A program made the translations under genes and the position numbers. A stretch of 64,000 nt of DNA from NCBI GenBank assembly GCA_022564545.1, contig JADFLG010000001.1, forward strand, positions 1 through 64,000. Reading direction: 5' to 3'. How positions within the stretch are numbered: position 1 is the stretch's first letter; every line of letters begins with the position of its first letter. Under the pieces are notes generated by a model, which was not told the origin of the DNA, did not search any database, and saw only the letters and a list, made by a program, of their open reading frames with translations. Below are positions 1 through 8,966 of the stretch, one piece after another. This stretch comes from Chloroflexota bacterium (lineage in GTDB: Bacteria; Chloroflexota; Dehalococcoidia; Lucifugimonadales; Lucifugimonadaceae).

Positions 1-240
1 GATGGCTGGATAGTGCACGCCGTCAGTTCTGACGACTCTGGTGACATCCACATCGTCAACACATGGAAATCATTGGAGAAAATGCACCAGGCGTTTGTCA
101 GCCGACCTGTGCCAGTAATGCAAAAGATTGGCATTCCGGCGCCGCGGGCTGAGATTTATCCCGCCCATAACGTAAATGTTTTTTCAACGACTGTTCAGGA
201 ACGCACGTCAGCCTCCGGTAACGATCGTCGAGCCCCTTGA
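1..240 (+). CDS. C-terminal part of a small uncharacterised protein (cut by window edge)
   Basis: An open frame runs from the first base to TGA at 238-240, so the gene begins outside the window. The visible 79 residues start DGWIVHAV and continue with a short beta-alpha-beta-like pattern (HIVNTWKSLE, then a helix with MHQAF, then a proline-rich strand ending AEIYPAHNV). That layout resembles the end of a ferredoxin-like dimeric alpha/beta barrel protein of the antibiotic-biosynthesis monooxygenase type, but this is a fold impression, not a family match. The last 20 residues look disordered. It is convergent with ftsK on the other strand. Function is not assignable from this fragment. Confidence 0.5.
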   Translation, partial: DGWIVHAVSSDDSGDIHIVNTWKSLEKMHQAFVSRPVPVMQKIGIPAPRAEIYPAHNVNVFSTTVQERTSASGNDRRAP

Positions 241-286
241 TTTGCAATCGCTTTTCAACCTCAGGATCGACCGCAGTTCTTCCTAT

Positions 287-432
287 AAGTCGTCCGACGA
301 CGCCCGAAGCCCTGCCCGGCTTCCCCACTGGTCGACGCTAATTCCGTTGCCAACAGGCCCTGGCGTGCCCCGCGGAGCTGCATAGGCGACTTGCTCACGC
401 CAGTCATCTGGCAAGTCGTCCGACGACGCCCG
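287..432. repeat. 20-bp direct repeat pair
   Basis: The 20-bp sequence AAGTCGTCCGACGACGCCCG occurs at 287-306 and exactly again at 413-432, in the convergent gap between the first partial gene and ftsK. No gene is visible in this gap (241-460). The second copy overlaps the hairpin at 387-418. Confidence 0.8.
387..418 (-). terminator. Bulged hairpin downstream of ftsK
   Basis: Outer arms CGACTT (387-392) and AAGTCG (413-418) enclose inner arms GCCAG (399-403) and CTGGC (408-412), with a 4-base loop. It lies about 45 bases past the ftsK stop on the minus strand, so a terminator role is possible. There is no clear U-tract, so this is a structural call only. Confidence 0.35.
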
Positions 433-460
433 GAGCTAACGCCCACGCCCGGCGCTAACG

Positions 461-2824
461 CTAAAGCACAGGTCGTGGCTTGCCGGGTTCACCCGCGCCC
501 ACGACGCCCGAGTCTTCCAGCTCGTCCATCAGCCGGGCTGCGCGCGGGTACCCGATCCGCAGACGACGCTGGAGCAATGAGACCGACAGCGTTTTCTGCG
601 ACTGTGTGAGGTCCACCGCCTGGTCGATAAGCGAATCAGTGCCGGAACCGAAGCTGGAAGACGGCCCCGCCTCGGCACCCGCTTCGTCATACGACACGTG
701 CAACTCGGGCAGCGCCGGACCGCCCGAGTTCCGCCATGCAGTCACGACGCCCTCGATTTCCTCGTCTTTCAGGAACGCGCCCTGGACGCGCGACGGCTTG
801 GGCCTGTCGATCGGCATGTAGAGCATGTCGCCACGGCCGAGCAGCTTCTCGGCACCGGGCGAATCGAGGATAGTCCGGGAGTCGATCTGCGACATCACCG
901 CGAACGAAATGCGGCTCGGGAAGTTCGCCTTGATCAACCCGGTCACCACGTCCACAGACGGCCGCTGCGTCGCCACCACCAGGTGTACGCCCGTCGCCCG
1001 TCCCAGTTGAGCAAGGCGAACGAGCAGCCGCTCCACCTCGCCGGCTCCGGTCAGCATCAGGTCGGCCAGTTCATCGACCAGGATGACGAGGTAAGGTATC
1101 TTCTTCTTTGCCTTGTCGTTGTACGCCGCGATGTTCTTCACACTCGCGCCTTCGAGTTGGCGGAAGCGGCCCATCATCTCGTCAACCAGGGACTTCAAGA
1201 CGATTATTGCACGGTCGGTTTCGACCACTACCGGGGTGTAGAGGTGCGGAATGCCCTGGTACGGCGTCAGTTCCACTCTCTTCGGGTCGATCATCACGAA
1301 CCGGACTTCGAGCGGCGTTTTTGTCATGATGAGACCTGTGATGATCGCGTTCATGCAAACGCTCTTGCCGGAACCCGTCGACCCGGCCACGAGCATGTGC
1401 GGCATGCGCGAGAGATCGGCTATTACAGGCTCTCCGCCGCTGCCAAGACCCAGCGGCACGGGCAACGCGGCGGAATCTTTAAAATTGTTCCATTCCGGTG
1501 TGTCCATGACCGAACGCAGGGTCACCTGCGTCGGGTGAGCGTTCGGCACTTCGATGCCAACCACCGATTCGCCCGGCACCGGCGCTTCAAATCGAAGGCT
1601 GGGAGTGGCGAGCGCCAGCGCGATGTCCTTCTCACGGGCGAGAATCGTATCGACTCGGACCCGTTGACCGGCGCTCTCCTCCGACCGGCCCTTCCACCCC
1701 GGACTGAGCCCGTACATCGTGACCGTCGGCCCCTGCCGCACCTGGTCAACGCTCACGTCGATCCCAAACTGCTGCAGCGATTGCACGACACGCGCGCTGG
1801 TCCGTTCGATCTCTTCCTGTGTAATGCCGCCCGGCCTGGCGATCGCCAGCATTTCAGGGTCCGGCAGGTGCCACGGGTAGCGCTGCGCCGCGGAGTAGTC
1901 GGGGAGCGGCATCGAGACTTCGCCGGCGGCCTCGACCTCACCGGGCGTCGGGTAGGCGACGGTGATGGGAGCTGCGGGGTCTTCAGCCGTTCGCTCGACG
2001 AGTTTCGACTGCTCCGGGTCCCGTTCGTAATTTTGCCCCTCTCCCGGCCCTTCAGAAGTGGCGGCCCCACCAGGTGCCGCGGTCGCAGACGCGCCGTTCG
2101 TTGCCCCGGCGACCGCCCGTGAGTCGGCATGTGCTTTCTGGTCGGCTTCGTACGCAGCTCTGTCGGCAGCTTGCAAGGCCTTCGCCTGCGATCGCTCGTA
2201 CCGCCAGTTTTCAAACCGGCGGTTCAGTACGACAACGCCAGCCGCAGTCATTACGTACGCCACGAGCAGCAGTCGAAGCGTCCCCGCGCCGGTGCGCTTC
2301 GACGCACTCGGCGAGTAGACGACAAACGCAACGACCAGCAGGCCGGCTACTCGTGCCCAGGCGGCGGCGTATTCAGATATCGAAACGTCGAACCGGCTCC
2401 ACTCAAGCGGCAATCGCGAGATTGCCATGCCGACATCGCCGCCGTACGTGTCGCCACTGAAAGATGCCAGTGGAGCGTAGAAAATCCCAAGCCCGCCAGA
2501 TATCGCAAGTCCAAGCGCCAGCGACGATATTATCCAGCGCCATCGGCCGACCAGCACCGAGCGGTTGAACAGCCCGAAAAACAAAACCGGCACCAGCCAG
2601 AGACCCAGCGGCACCGCCGACCAACCGACAAGTGTTCCAGCATCTTCCCGGTACCAGATGTATGCGACTGCCGCGATCACCCCCAGTGCGACCGCGAACC
2701 GTAATTGCGGTGGCGCCGAGGCAATGAGCCAGGCGACGCCCTTCAGCGCCGACCCGGCCAGTCGTGCGGCGTTCCTGGCCGTCTTCTTTACGGCTGATGT
2801 TTTCGGTGTGGTTTTAGACGTCAA
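461..2824 (-). CDS. ftsK: DNA translocase FtsK/SpoIIIE
   Basis: This is a membrane-anchored hexameric DNA pump that moves chromosome termini through the division septum. The 787-residue product has hydrophobic segments in the first ~190 residues, a low-complexity Ala/Gly/Glu linker (about 215-290), and then the motor. Walker A AGSTGSGKS is near residue 460 and Walker B LVILVDELADLM near 545. The last ~65 residues form the winged-helix gamma domain that reads KOPS/SRS-type sequences (LLQRRLRIGYPRAARLMDEL). The start codon overlaps the end of the RNase J gene by 11 bases, so the two are translationally coupled. Family membership is certain; whether it is the division or the sporulation paralogue cannot be told. 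Confidence 0.96.
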   Translation of the reverse strand: MTSKTTPKTSAVKKTARNAARLAGSALKGVAWLIASAPPQLRFAVALGVIAAVAYIWYREDAGTLVGWSAVPLGLWLVPVLFFGLFNRSVLVGRWRWIISSLALGLAISGGLGIFYAPLASFSGDTYGGDVGMAISRLPLEWSRFDVSISEYAAAWARVAGLLVVAFVVYSPSASKRTGAGTLRLLLVAYVMTAAGVVVLNRRFENWRYERSQAKALQAADRAAYEADQKAHADSRAVAGATNGASATAAPGGAATSEGPGEGQNYERDPEQSKLVERTAEDPAAPITVAYPTPGEVEAAGEVSMPLPDYSAAQRYPWHLPDPEMLAIARPGGITQEEIERTSARVVQSLQQFGIDVSVDQVRQGPTVTMYGLSPGWKGRSEESAGQRVRVDTILAREKDIALALATPSLRFEAPVPGESVVGIEVPNAHPTQVTLRSVMDTPEWNNFKDSAALPVPLGLGSGGEPVIADLSRMPHMLVAGSTGSGKSVCMNAIITGLIMTKTPLEVRFVMIDPKRVELTPYQGIPHLYTPVVVETDRAIIVLKSLVDEMMGRFRQLEGASVKNIAAYNDKAKKKIPYLVILVDELADLMLTGAGEVERLLVRLAQLGRATGVHLVVATQRPSVDVVTGLIKANFPSRISFAVMSQIDSRTILDSPGAEKLLGRGDMLYMPIDRPKPSRVQGAFLKDEEIEGVVTAWRNSGGPALPELHVSYDEAGAEAGPSSSFGSGTDSLIDQAVDLTQSQKTLSVSLLQRRLRIGYPRAARLMDELEDSGVVGAGEPGKPRPVL

Positions 2825-4490
2825 TGGCGCTGGTGATTATCAATGGCCGCCTCTTGGTGCGGCGATTCAGGAAACTGCCCACTGTGGTGCGCACAATTCG
2901 CTCGACCTCGGCCCACTCTACCGGCTTCTTCAAAGACCGGTCAAGGACGGGAATCAACGCGTCTTCAGCTTCGCGTAAAAGCTGGTCGGCATCCTCTGTG
3001 TGAACGAAACCGGCTGAAACGATTTTTGGCTTGCCTACCAGCGATCCATCTACGGAGTTCCGCGAGAACGCCACGGTGACGACGCCGTTGTGCGAAAGAG
3101 AACGACGTTCGACCACCACGTTGCCAGACTCGTCCCACATGCCCAGCCCGTGAACGAAGATGTGGCCCGCTTCGACGTGATCGACCACTTTGCCCGATTC
3201 ATCGTCCAGCTCCAGCACATCGCCATCGGTCAGCAGGAACACGTTTTCTTTTTCAACACCGGTCGCCCTGGCGAGGTCGGCGTGCGCCTTCAGCATTCGG
3301 TATTCACCGTGAAGCGGCACGAAATACTTTGGCCGCGTGACATTGAGCAGCATCCGTAATTCTTCTTTTCGGGCGTGACCGGGCACGTGGGTACGCTGTT
3401 CGCGGTTTGTGATGACCCTCGCGCCAAGCCGAATGAGATCGTTGATCGATTCGTTTACCGGCATTTCGTTGCCAGGGATCGTGTTGGCCGACATGATGAC
3501 GGTGTCTCCGTCCTTGATCCTGATGTCGCGGTGGTCATTGCGGGACATCCTGACGAGACCTGACTGCGGCTCGCCCTGGCTTCCCGTCGTGAGGATCAAC
3601 ACCTTGTGGTCGGGCAGGCTGTTCGCCTCGGCCGAGGTGATCGTCAAATCGCCCGAGATGTCGAGGTGACCCAGTTCGCGGGCGATTTTAGTGTTGTTGA
3701 CCATACTGCGACCAAGGATGCAGAGTTTCCGGTCATGGGCCATGCAGGCATCGGCAATGATCTGGATTCGCGCAATCTGCGATGCAAAGCTAGACACGAT
3801 GACCCGTCCCTGAGCAGCGCCTATGAGCCTGGGCAGGCTCTCGACCACTTCGCGGTCCGAAGGGCAGTATCCCTCTTCCTCCGCATAGGTCGAATCGGAC
3901 ATCACCAGCAGCGCACCGTCCTGGCATATATCGGCAATTACGCCCAGGTCGGACGGGCTGCCGATCACCGGGGAGTTGTCGATTTTGAAATCGCCGGTGT
4001 GAATCACGACCCCGGCCGGCGTGTCGATTGCGATGCCCATCGAGTCGGGAACCGAGTGACAAACGCTGAACCATTCGACTGTCAGGCCGCCAATCTGGTG
4101 TTGTTCGCCGGGGCGGATCAGGCGCAGGTCTGTCTCGTCTCGCATACGGGCCTGCCGCAGTTTATCGTGCAGCAGCTCGTGCGCCATTGCCGGGGCGAAC
4201 ACCGGCACGGAAAGTCGATTCAACAAGTGCGGTACCGCGCCAATATGGTCTTCGTGGCCGTGGGTAATTAGCAGCGCACGGACGCGGGCGGAGTTTTCTT
4301 CAAGGTAGTCCATGTCGGGGATCACCACGTCGATGCCCGGCATGTTCCACTCGGGGAACAGCACTCCGGCGTCGATCACGACGATATCGTCGACTGTTTC
4401 GAGGACCATCATGTTCTTGCCGATCTCGCCAAGACCGCCAAGCGGCAAGACGCGTATCCACGGTGCGTCGGTACTTTTTTTGGTTGTCAT
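2814..4490 (-). CDS. rnj: Ribonuclease J
   Basis: Metallo-beta-lactamase/beta-CASP ribonuclease with 5'-3' exo- and endonuclease activity, central to mRNA decay and rRNA maturation in bacteria that lack RNase E. At 558 residues it is full length for the family. The metal-binding motif THGHEDHIG is near residue 75, and further ligands are in HTGDFKID and the C-terminal VPLHGEYRML. The beta-CASP insert with SSFASQIARI is visible. It lies between the uracil-DNA glycosylase gene upstream and ftsK, whose start overlaps its end. No obvious Shine-Dalgarno precedes the ATG. Confidence 0.96.
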   Translation of the reverse strand: MTTKKSTDAPWIRVLPLGGLGEIGKNMMVLETVDDIVVIDAGVLFPEWNMPGIDVVIPDMDYLEENSARVRALLITHGHEDHIGAVPHLLNRLSVPVFAPAMAHELLHDKLRQARMRDETDLRLIRPGEQHQIGGLTVEWFSVCHSVPDSMGIAIDTPAGVVIHTGDFKIDNSPVIGSPSDLGVIADICQDGALLVMSDSTYAEEEGYCPSDREVVESLPRLIGAAQGRVIVSSFASQIARIQIIADACMAHDRKLCILGRSMVNNTKIARELGHLDISGDLTITSAEANSLPDHKVLILTTGSQGEPQSGLVRMSRNDHRDIRIKDGDTVIMSANTIPGNEMPVNESINDLIRLGARVITNREQRTHVPGHARKEELRMLLNVTRPKYFVPLHGEYRMLKAHADLARATGVEKENVFLLTDGDVLELDDESGKVVDHVEAGHIFVHGLGMWDESGNVVVERRSLSHNGVVTVAFSRNSVDGSLVGKPKIVSAGFVHTEDADQLLREAEDALIPVLDRSLKKPVEWAEVERIVRTTVGSFLNRRTKRRPLIITSAIDV

Positions 4491-4579
4491 ACGTGTCGAA
4501 TGGTGCCAGCCGGGGCACTGCGCGTCTGCTACCGGACAGCGGATCGAGCAGCCCGGAGCGGAACATATCTGGCGTAGTC

Positions 4580-5323
4580 CTAGAAAAACCCCAGCTGGCG
4601 GTCTCCTTTTTCTTCTTCTGTTGTTTCGTTCTCGATAAGTGGTTCAGATAATGATGCGCCGACTTCGAGCGCTTCCGGCTGCTGTCCGCTCGCCGGCTCT
4701 TGCTGCGATGCCCCCGGCGATACCCTCAGAGATTCCCTCAGGGCCTCGGGGAGCCGGAGTACGTCTTCCTCGAGGTCGCGTTTTATCGCAGGATTTCTCA
4801 GTGCCGCCGCGGGATGGTAGAGCGGAAACAGGATTCGGTCGTTCCACCGCAGTATCTTCCCGTGGTCCTTCGAGATCTTCCCGTCCGGGTAAAACCGCAA
4901 ATACGAGTGGCGGCCCAGCGTGACAATGACTTTAGGGTTTAGCAGCTCCATTTGCCGTTCTAAATAAGGACGGCATGCAGCGACTTCGTCGGGCTGCGGG
5001 TCGCGGTTGTCGGGCGGGCGGCACTTCACCACGTTGGTGATAAACACATCTTCGCGGGACAGCGGGACCTTGGCCAGTAGTTCGTCGAGCAACTTCCCTG
5101 AACGACCCACGAAAGGCAAACCCTGCTGGTCTTCGTAAAATCCCGGGCCTTCGCCAATGATCAGGATGCTGGCGACCGGCGAGCCATCGCCCGGCACGGC
5201 GTTCGTCCTGCTGGAATGCAACCGGCACTTTGTGCAGGTCCGCACGGCATCGGCCAGCTCCTCGATGGAGTTCCAGGCAGGGGGGCCAGGAGAGCCAGTG
5301 GAGCCAGTGGAGGAGATTGTCAA
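4580..5323 (-). CDS. Family 4 uracil-DNA glycosylase (Fe-S type)
   Basis: Removes uracil from DNA to begin base-excision repair. The 247-residue protein shows the family-4 marks. An N-terminal CTKCRLH supplies two of the four cysteines that bind a 4Fe-4S cluster. The active-site motif GEGPG comes next, then GLPFVGRSG, NVVKCRPPDNRDP with a third cysteine, a later cysteine in AACRPYL, and the C-terminal motif HPAAAL. The family core ends near residue 195. The last ~50 residues are a polar Glu/Ser-rich tail ending QLGFF, which may be a disordered protein-binding tail. It lies upstream of rnj in the same direction, with a 89-base gap. Confidence 0.93.
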   Translation of the reverse strand: MTISSTGSTGSPGPPAWNSIEELADAVRTCTKCRLHSSRTNAVPGDGSPVASILIIGEGPGFYEDQQGLPFVGRSGKLLDELLAKVPLSREDVFITNVVKCRPPDNRDPQPDEVAACRPYLERQMELLNPKVIVTLGRHSYLRFYPDGKISKDHGKILRWNDRILFPLYHPAAALRNPAIKRDLEEDVLRLPEALRESLRVSPGASQQEPASGQQPEALEVGASLSEPLIENETTEEEKGDRQLGFF

Positions 5324-5722
5324 TGCGAAGCGACCCGATGAATACCGCAGGACCCGATTGGGCCCGAAAAAGTCACCGTCAAGTTATCACAGCGCCAGAA
5401 TAAAGATTAATAACAAAACATGCCGGCACCGCTTGCACGGGAATCGAGGGGGCCAATCCGAGTGTCGGCATCTGGTGCTTGTCCTGCCCTCCCTCCGAAT
5501 CTCGGAGGGAGTTAGAGGGTGGCTATCTCCTCACGCACGGGGAGCAACTTTGCGACCGTCTCTGTTGGGGGTACCACGTCGTGGGAACCGGGTCCGAACG
5601 CAAAAATATTCGGCAACAAAAAACCGCACCGTTCTCAGAATAATGGAGATAAACGAGAGGACCGGGGCGGTCGCTTGTTGGAGCGCTACTTGCTCGATCG
5701 CAAGTTGCTCGATCGGAACGGG
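5324..5722. other. Gene-poor gap with one strong hairpin
   Basis: No supportable gene. A perfect 10-bp stem CTCCCTCCGA / TCGGAGGGAG with a 3-base loop lies at 5489-5511, about 210 bases past the acpP stop. It is one of several CTCCC...GGGAG intergenic hairpins in the window and may end the acpP transcript. Confidence 0.6.
5489..5511. repeat. CTCCC/GGGAG hairpin
   Basis: Perfect 10-bp inverted repeat with loop ATC. It is similar in style to the hairpins at about 19886, 23807 and 45287, which also lie only in intergenic gaps. It could act as a bidirectional terminator or be a small dispersed repeat. Confidence 0.7.
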
Positions 5723-5980
5723 CTAGTCGGAGATTCCGCGATCGCTCAGGTACTTAACGGCGTCCTGAACGGTCTTGATACTTTCAGCGTCTTCGTCCGA
5801 GATCTCAAGGGGCTGGTCGTCAGAACCAAATTCCTCTTCGATCGCCATAATCAACTCAACAACGTCGAGAGAGTCGGCATTCAGGTCTTCGGTAAAGGAA
5901 GATTCGGCCGAAACGTCTGAGGCATCAACACTGAGCTTGTCGACCGCTATGTCGCGGACTCGATCCAACACACTGGCCAT
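5723..5980 (-). CDS. acpP: Acyl carrier protein
   Basis: Carries growing fatty-acyl chains on a phosphopantetheine arm for type II fatty acid synthesis in the cytoplasm. It is 85 residues, acidic and the expected length. The attachment serine sits in the [17 protein letters not shown] motif near residue 37. The upstream gene order on the same strand (DUF177, L32, FabD, NusB) matches the common rpmF-fab cluster. The start ATG is preceded by a G-rich stretch that can serve as a Shine-Dalgarno. Confidence 0.97.
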   Translation of the reverse strand: MASVLDRVRDIAVDKLSVDASDVSAESSFTEDLNADSLDVVELIMAIEEEFGSDDQPLEISDEDAESIKTVQDAVKYLSDRGISD

Positions 5981-6074
5981 TTACATCAACCCCCGAAAGG
6001 TCGCGCGGGACGGCCGTCCCGCTCAAACTTGTAATAACAAACAACGTCGACCACGCGTATGGCCGAACGGCAAC

Positions 6075-6611
6075 TTATCGTAGCAGAGCACCGAGCACTC
6101 CGTTCACGAATTTTGGCGACGAATCCGACCCGAACAACCGGGCCAGTTCGACGGCTTCGTTCGCCACTACCTTTTCCGGAGCGGCGTCACTCATTTCCAA
6201 CTCGGCCAGCGCCACTCGCAGCACATTCCGGTCGACGAGCGCCATCTGCTCGGGGGGAAACTGGGACGCAACCCTGGCAATGCGTGAGTCCAGCTCGTTT
6301 CGCTGTTCCTCGCAAACCGTTACGAGACGGGTCGCAAAGTCGATTTCTTCTTCGCTCAGCCCCCGCTCCGTGGCGAGGCGTGTGACCGAGGCGACGGCAG
6401 GGTGGCCGGATGCGTCGGATTCGTAAAGCGCCTGGACCACGGCGGCGCGGGAGCCTGTGCGCCCGCCACGAATCGACGGGTCGTTTTCACCAACGGGTTC
6501 GCCCTCGACAAGGGCGTCGAGGCGGTCTGGTTCGTGTGTTGTGAATTTAGATTTGCCAGGAGACACAGAAAATCGGCCTCGTCGGCCCGATCGGCCAGCA
6601 AAAATTGTCAT
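6075..6611 (-). CDS. nusB: Transcription antitermination factor NusB
   Basis: All-helical protein that binds boxA RNA with NusE (S10) and supports antitermination of rRNA operons. The conserved core starts at about residue 50 with SRAAVVQALYESDASG and ends with the family signature PEKVVANEAVELARLF and SPKFVNGVLGALL. About 50 polar residues precede the core, so this start may be too early. An in-frame GTG some 45 bases downstream is the only plausible alternative I see. It lies between fabD and acpP on the same strand. Confidence 0.9.
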   Translation of the reverse strand: MTIFAGRSGRRGRFSVSPGKSKFTTHEPDRLDALVEGEPVGENDPSIRGGRTGSRAAVVQALYESDASGHPAVASVTRLATERGLSEEEIDFATRLVTVCEEQRNELDSRIARVASQFPPEQMALVDRNVLRVALAELEMSDAAPEKVVANEAVELARLFGSDSSPKFVNGVLGALLR

Positions 6612-6833
6612 TCTGAACTTGCCTGCCCTGAGTACATCCTGAGCTTGACGCAGGGCGGAGTCGAATGGGATTCAGGACCCCTCTGCACCCCTGAAAAATC
6701 GGCATCGGCATCACTCGTAATCGCATCGACCAATCATTCCAGAATATCAATGAGGGGAGGTCCGGTTATGGGCGAACAGGTGCCACGACCAGAATTAAAG
6801 CTTTGAAACCGCCACCGCCAGGGTCTTCGGAAC

Positions 6834-7775
6834 TTACGACGCGCTTGCGTATGCGAGCACCGAAGCGAAATCACCAATGCTGGTGATGCTCGCTCCCCGG
6901 TCGATCCTCTTCACCATTCCGGAGAGTATTCGGCCATGGCCGATCTCGTAGAAGCTCTGGATTCCATCGTCAAGCATGAACCTGATGGTGTTGTTCCACT
7001 GCACACACGAAGTCAGCTGCAATCGGAGCTCTTCGCGAACTTCCTCGCCGGTGTTTAGCGACCGTGCCGCCACGTTGCCGATGAGCGGAACGAACGGGTC
7101 GTGGAATGCAAGTGAGTCGATAACGGCGTTCAGCCCGTGCTGGGCCGGGCTCATCAGGCCCGAGTGGAAGGCGCCGCCGACCTGTAGTGGAATAGCCTTC
7201 CTGGCGCCTCGGACAGTGGCGATGTCGATAGCCATTGCGAGGCTGCGGTGGTCACCGCCGAGAATGACCTGGTCGGCGGTGTTGATCGTGGACATCTGCG
7301 CGCCGGACTCCCGGCAGATTTCCTCGGCGGTAATTTCGTCGATGCCGATAAGGGCGACCATGCCGCCGGGCCGTTCTTCACATGCAACCTGCATCAGTCG
7401 GCCGCGTTCAAGGACCAGTTTTACGGCATCTGTAACACTCAACACGCCCGAAACGGCAAGGGCAGAATACTCGCCCAGGCTGTGCCCGGCAGTGGCGTTC
7501 GGAATCTGGAGGACGCCGGTCGCTTCCTCCATTGCCCGCCACGTTGCGATCGAAGTCGCCAGGATCGCTGGCTGAGCGTTTTCGGTCCGGGTCAGCTCTT
7601 CGGCAGGGCCTTCAAATATCGTGGTCGTGAGCTTGCGACCCAGGATGTCGTCGATTTCATCGAACACATCGCGTGCCGCGATCGAGTTCAGGTACAGGTC
7701 TTTTCCCATTCCCACGGCCTGTGAGCCCTGGCCAGGGAATAAAAACGCTATCTTCGAAGTGGTCTTTGTAGTCAT
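6834..7775 (-). CDS. fabD: Malonyl-CoA:ACP transacylase FabD
   Basis: Transfers malonyl from CoA to acyl carrier protein, supplying the extender unit for fatty acid synthesis. The 313-residue length is typical. The N-terminal FLFPGQGSQ motif and the nucleophilic-serine motif GHSLGEYSAL are clear, and the catalytic His is in GGAFHSGLM. A strong Shine-Dalgarno (GGGGGGAG) lies just upstream of the ATG. The neighbours rpmF (31-base gap) and DUF177 suggest one transcript. A 222-base gap containing no gene separates it from nusB. Confidence 0.96.
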   Translation of the reverse strand: MTTKTTSKIAFLFPGQGSQAVGMGKDLYLNSIAARDVFDEIDDILGRKLTTTIFEGPAEELTRTENAQPAILATSIATWRAMEEATGVLQIPNATAGHSLGEYSALAVSGVLSVTDAVKLVLERGRLMQVACEERPGGMVALIGIDEITAEEICRESGAQMSTINTADQVILGGDHRSLAMAIDIATVRGARKAIPLQVGGAFHSGLMSPAQHGLNAVIDSLAFHDPFVPLIGNVAARSLNTGEEVREELRLQLTSCVQWNNTIRFMLDDGIQSFYEIGHGRILSGMVKRIDRGASITSIGDFASVLAYASAS

Positions 7776-7805
7776 ATGGGAACGACTCCCCCCGAGTGGT
7801 TCTTG

Positions 7806-8063
7806 CTAGGACTCTGAGTCTTCAGATGCCGCCCCGGCTGCGACTGCGACCGGTTGCACCTTTTCGAGAAGGTTCGTCTGGGGCCAGTCGCCCCGCATCG
7901 TGCGACCCTTGAAGTTTCCGCACTCCGGGCAGGCGATGTGCGGCTGGATTACTTCCCGCCGCGAACATGGACAGATAGAGAGCGCCGGCAGCTTGATTGC
8001 GTTGTGGGCGTTCCTGCCGCCCTTGCGGGCCCGGGTATGTTTTTTCTTTGGTAGTGGTGCCAT
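7806..8063 (-). CDS. rpmF: Ribosomal protein L32
   Basis: Component of the large ribosomal subunit. The N-terminal MAPLPKKKHTRARKGGRN is the L32 signature. The zinc-ribbon region reads CPCSRREVIQPHIACPECG. The first knuckle is Cys-x-Cys rather than the usual Cys-x-x-Cys, while the second knuckle CPEC is normal. At 85 residues it is longer than the usual ~60 because of a C-terminal tail. It lies in the classic DUF177-rpmF-fabD order. Confidence 0.94.
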   Translation of the reverse strand: MAPLPKKKHTRARKGGRNAHNAIKLPALSICPCSRREVIQPHIACPECGNFKGRTMRGDWPQTNLLEKVQPVAVAAGAASEDSES

Positions 8064-8093
8064 TTTTGTTGTTCAGTTGGGCGATAGGCCCGA

Positions 8094-8663
8094 TCAACCG
8101 GAGGATTCTGCGCCTTCAACCATCAATCCCGCAAGAGCTTCCCAGCGCGGGTCGATTGAATTTTGGGCGCAGGTACATTGAATTTCGTTGCGATTTACTG
8201 TGCAAACAGGGCAAATTCCGAGACAGTCGTCTTTGCAAAGTGGGGCGATCTGTGTTGCGCCCGTAAGCGCCTGGCCGAGGACCTCGCGCAGATCAAGGAA
8301 ATTTTGCTCGTCGATAAAAAGCGCCGGGTCGTAAAAACCGTCCTCATCCTGTGAACGGTCTTTCCGGCCACCCATCAAGTCGGCGTTTTTCGGAATGAAC
8401 TCCTCTTCCAGTGCAACGCTCACGTTCACAGTTGCCGGTTCAAGGCACCTGCTGCACGATGCGTGCGTTACAGCTTCAATATCAGCAGTTACCAGCACAG
8501 TCCTGTCAGTCTTCATCATCCGGACCGGACCGCTGATCTGTGTGAAGGAGCTTCGCTTTTGCCCCTGGCCGCCATGACCAAAAGTCAATCGCTCGTTCTC
8601 AATTTCGTGCTGACGACTCTCGCCCGGCTTCCCGGACAACAGCCCCGAAACGTTGTAGATCAT
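8094..8663 (-). CDS. yceD: YceD/DUF177 family protein
   Basis: Conserved partner of rpmF, linked to 23S rRNA accumulation in other bacteria. Cysteines in SCSRCLEP mid-protein and the C-terminal region CKDDCLGICPVC are typical of Gram-positive-style members that may bind zinc. A TTG three codons upstream (8672) is an alternative start. I prefer ATG at 8663 (MIYNVSGLL) because it begins directly with the conserved first strand. It heads the rpmF-fabD run. Confidence 0.9.
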   Translation of the reverse strand: MIYNVSGLLSGKPGESRQHEIENERLTFGHGGQGQKRSSFTQISGPVRMMKTDRTVLVTADIEAVTHASCSRCLEPATVNVSVALEEEFIPKNADLMGGRKDRSQDEDGFYDPALFIDEQNFLDLREVLGQALTGATQIAPLCKDDCLGICPVCTVNRNEIQCTCAQNSIDPRWEALAGLMVEGAESSG

Positions 8664-8784
8664 GTGACCCAAAACCCCGTGTCAGGACTCTTAAAGGTCA
8701 AAATGGCACTTAGTGAAAGTGCGCACAATCGATAACTGTATGTGCGGGCGCACACGTGAGCAAGCGTTGACAAGAGGGGGTAGT

Positions 8785-8851
8785 GTTTGCTTGCGAGTGG
8801 TGGGCGATTGCACTGGGTGTAAACCGCAATCCGCTACCGGGTATGTCAAAC
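8785..8851. repeat. REP/MITE-like element, copy 1
   Basis: One of four related elements (others at 10338, 13999 and a fragment at 16146). It begins GTTTGCTTGCGAGTGG and ends GTATGTCAAAC, so GTTTG and CAAAC are terminal inverted repeats. The interior carries the GATTGCA and CCGCTACCGG blocks shared by the copies. Confidence 0.75.
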
Positions 8852-8966
8852 GGGCTCCGGGCAACTCGCGGGGATGCGCGAGACTATAGGAACGTTCAAC
8901 TGCATCGCACGTGGCTCCGTTGACACGATTGAAATACGCTTTGAATCCACCACGTAACGCAATCGC

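Noticed and set aside
698-2122. 474-codon plus-strand open frame opposite ftsK
   Set aside because: It is entirely antisense to the conserved FtsK motor. Its composition (very Arg/His-rich) is typical of a shadow frame.
3606-4271. 221-codon plus-strand open frame opposite RNase J
   Set aside because: Antisense to conserved RNase J sequence; no domain, and composition of a shadow frame.
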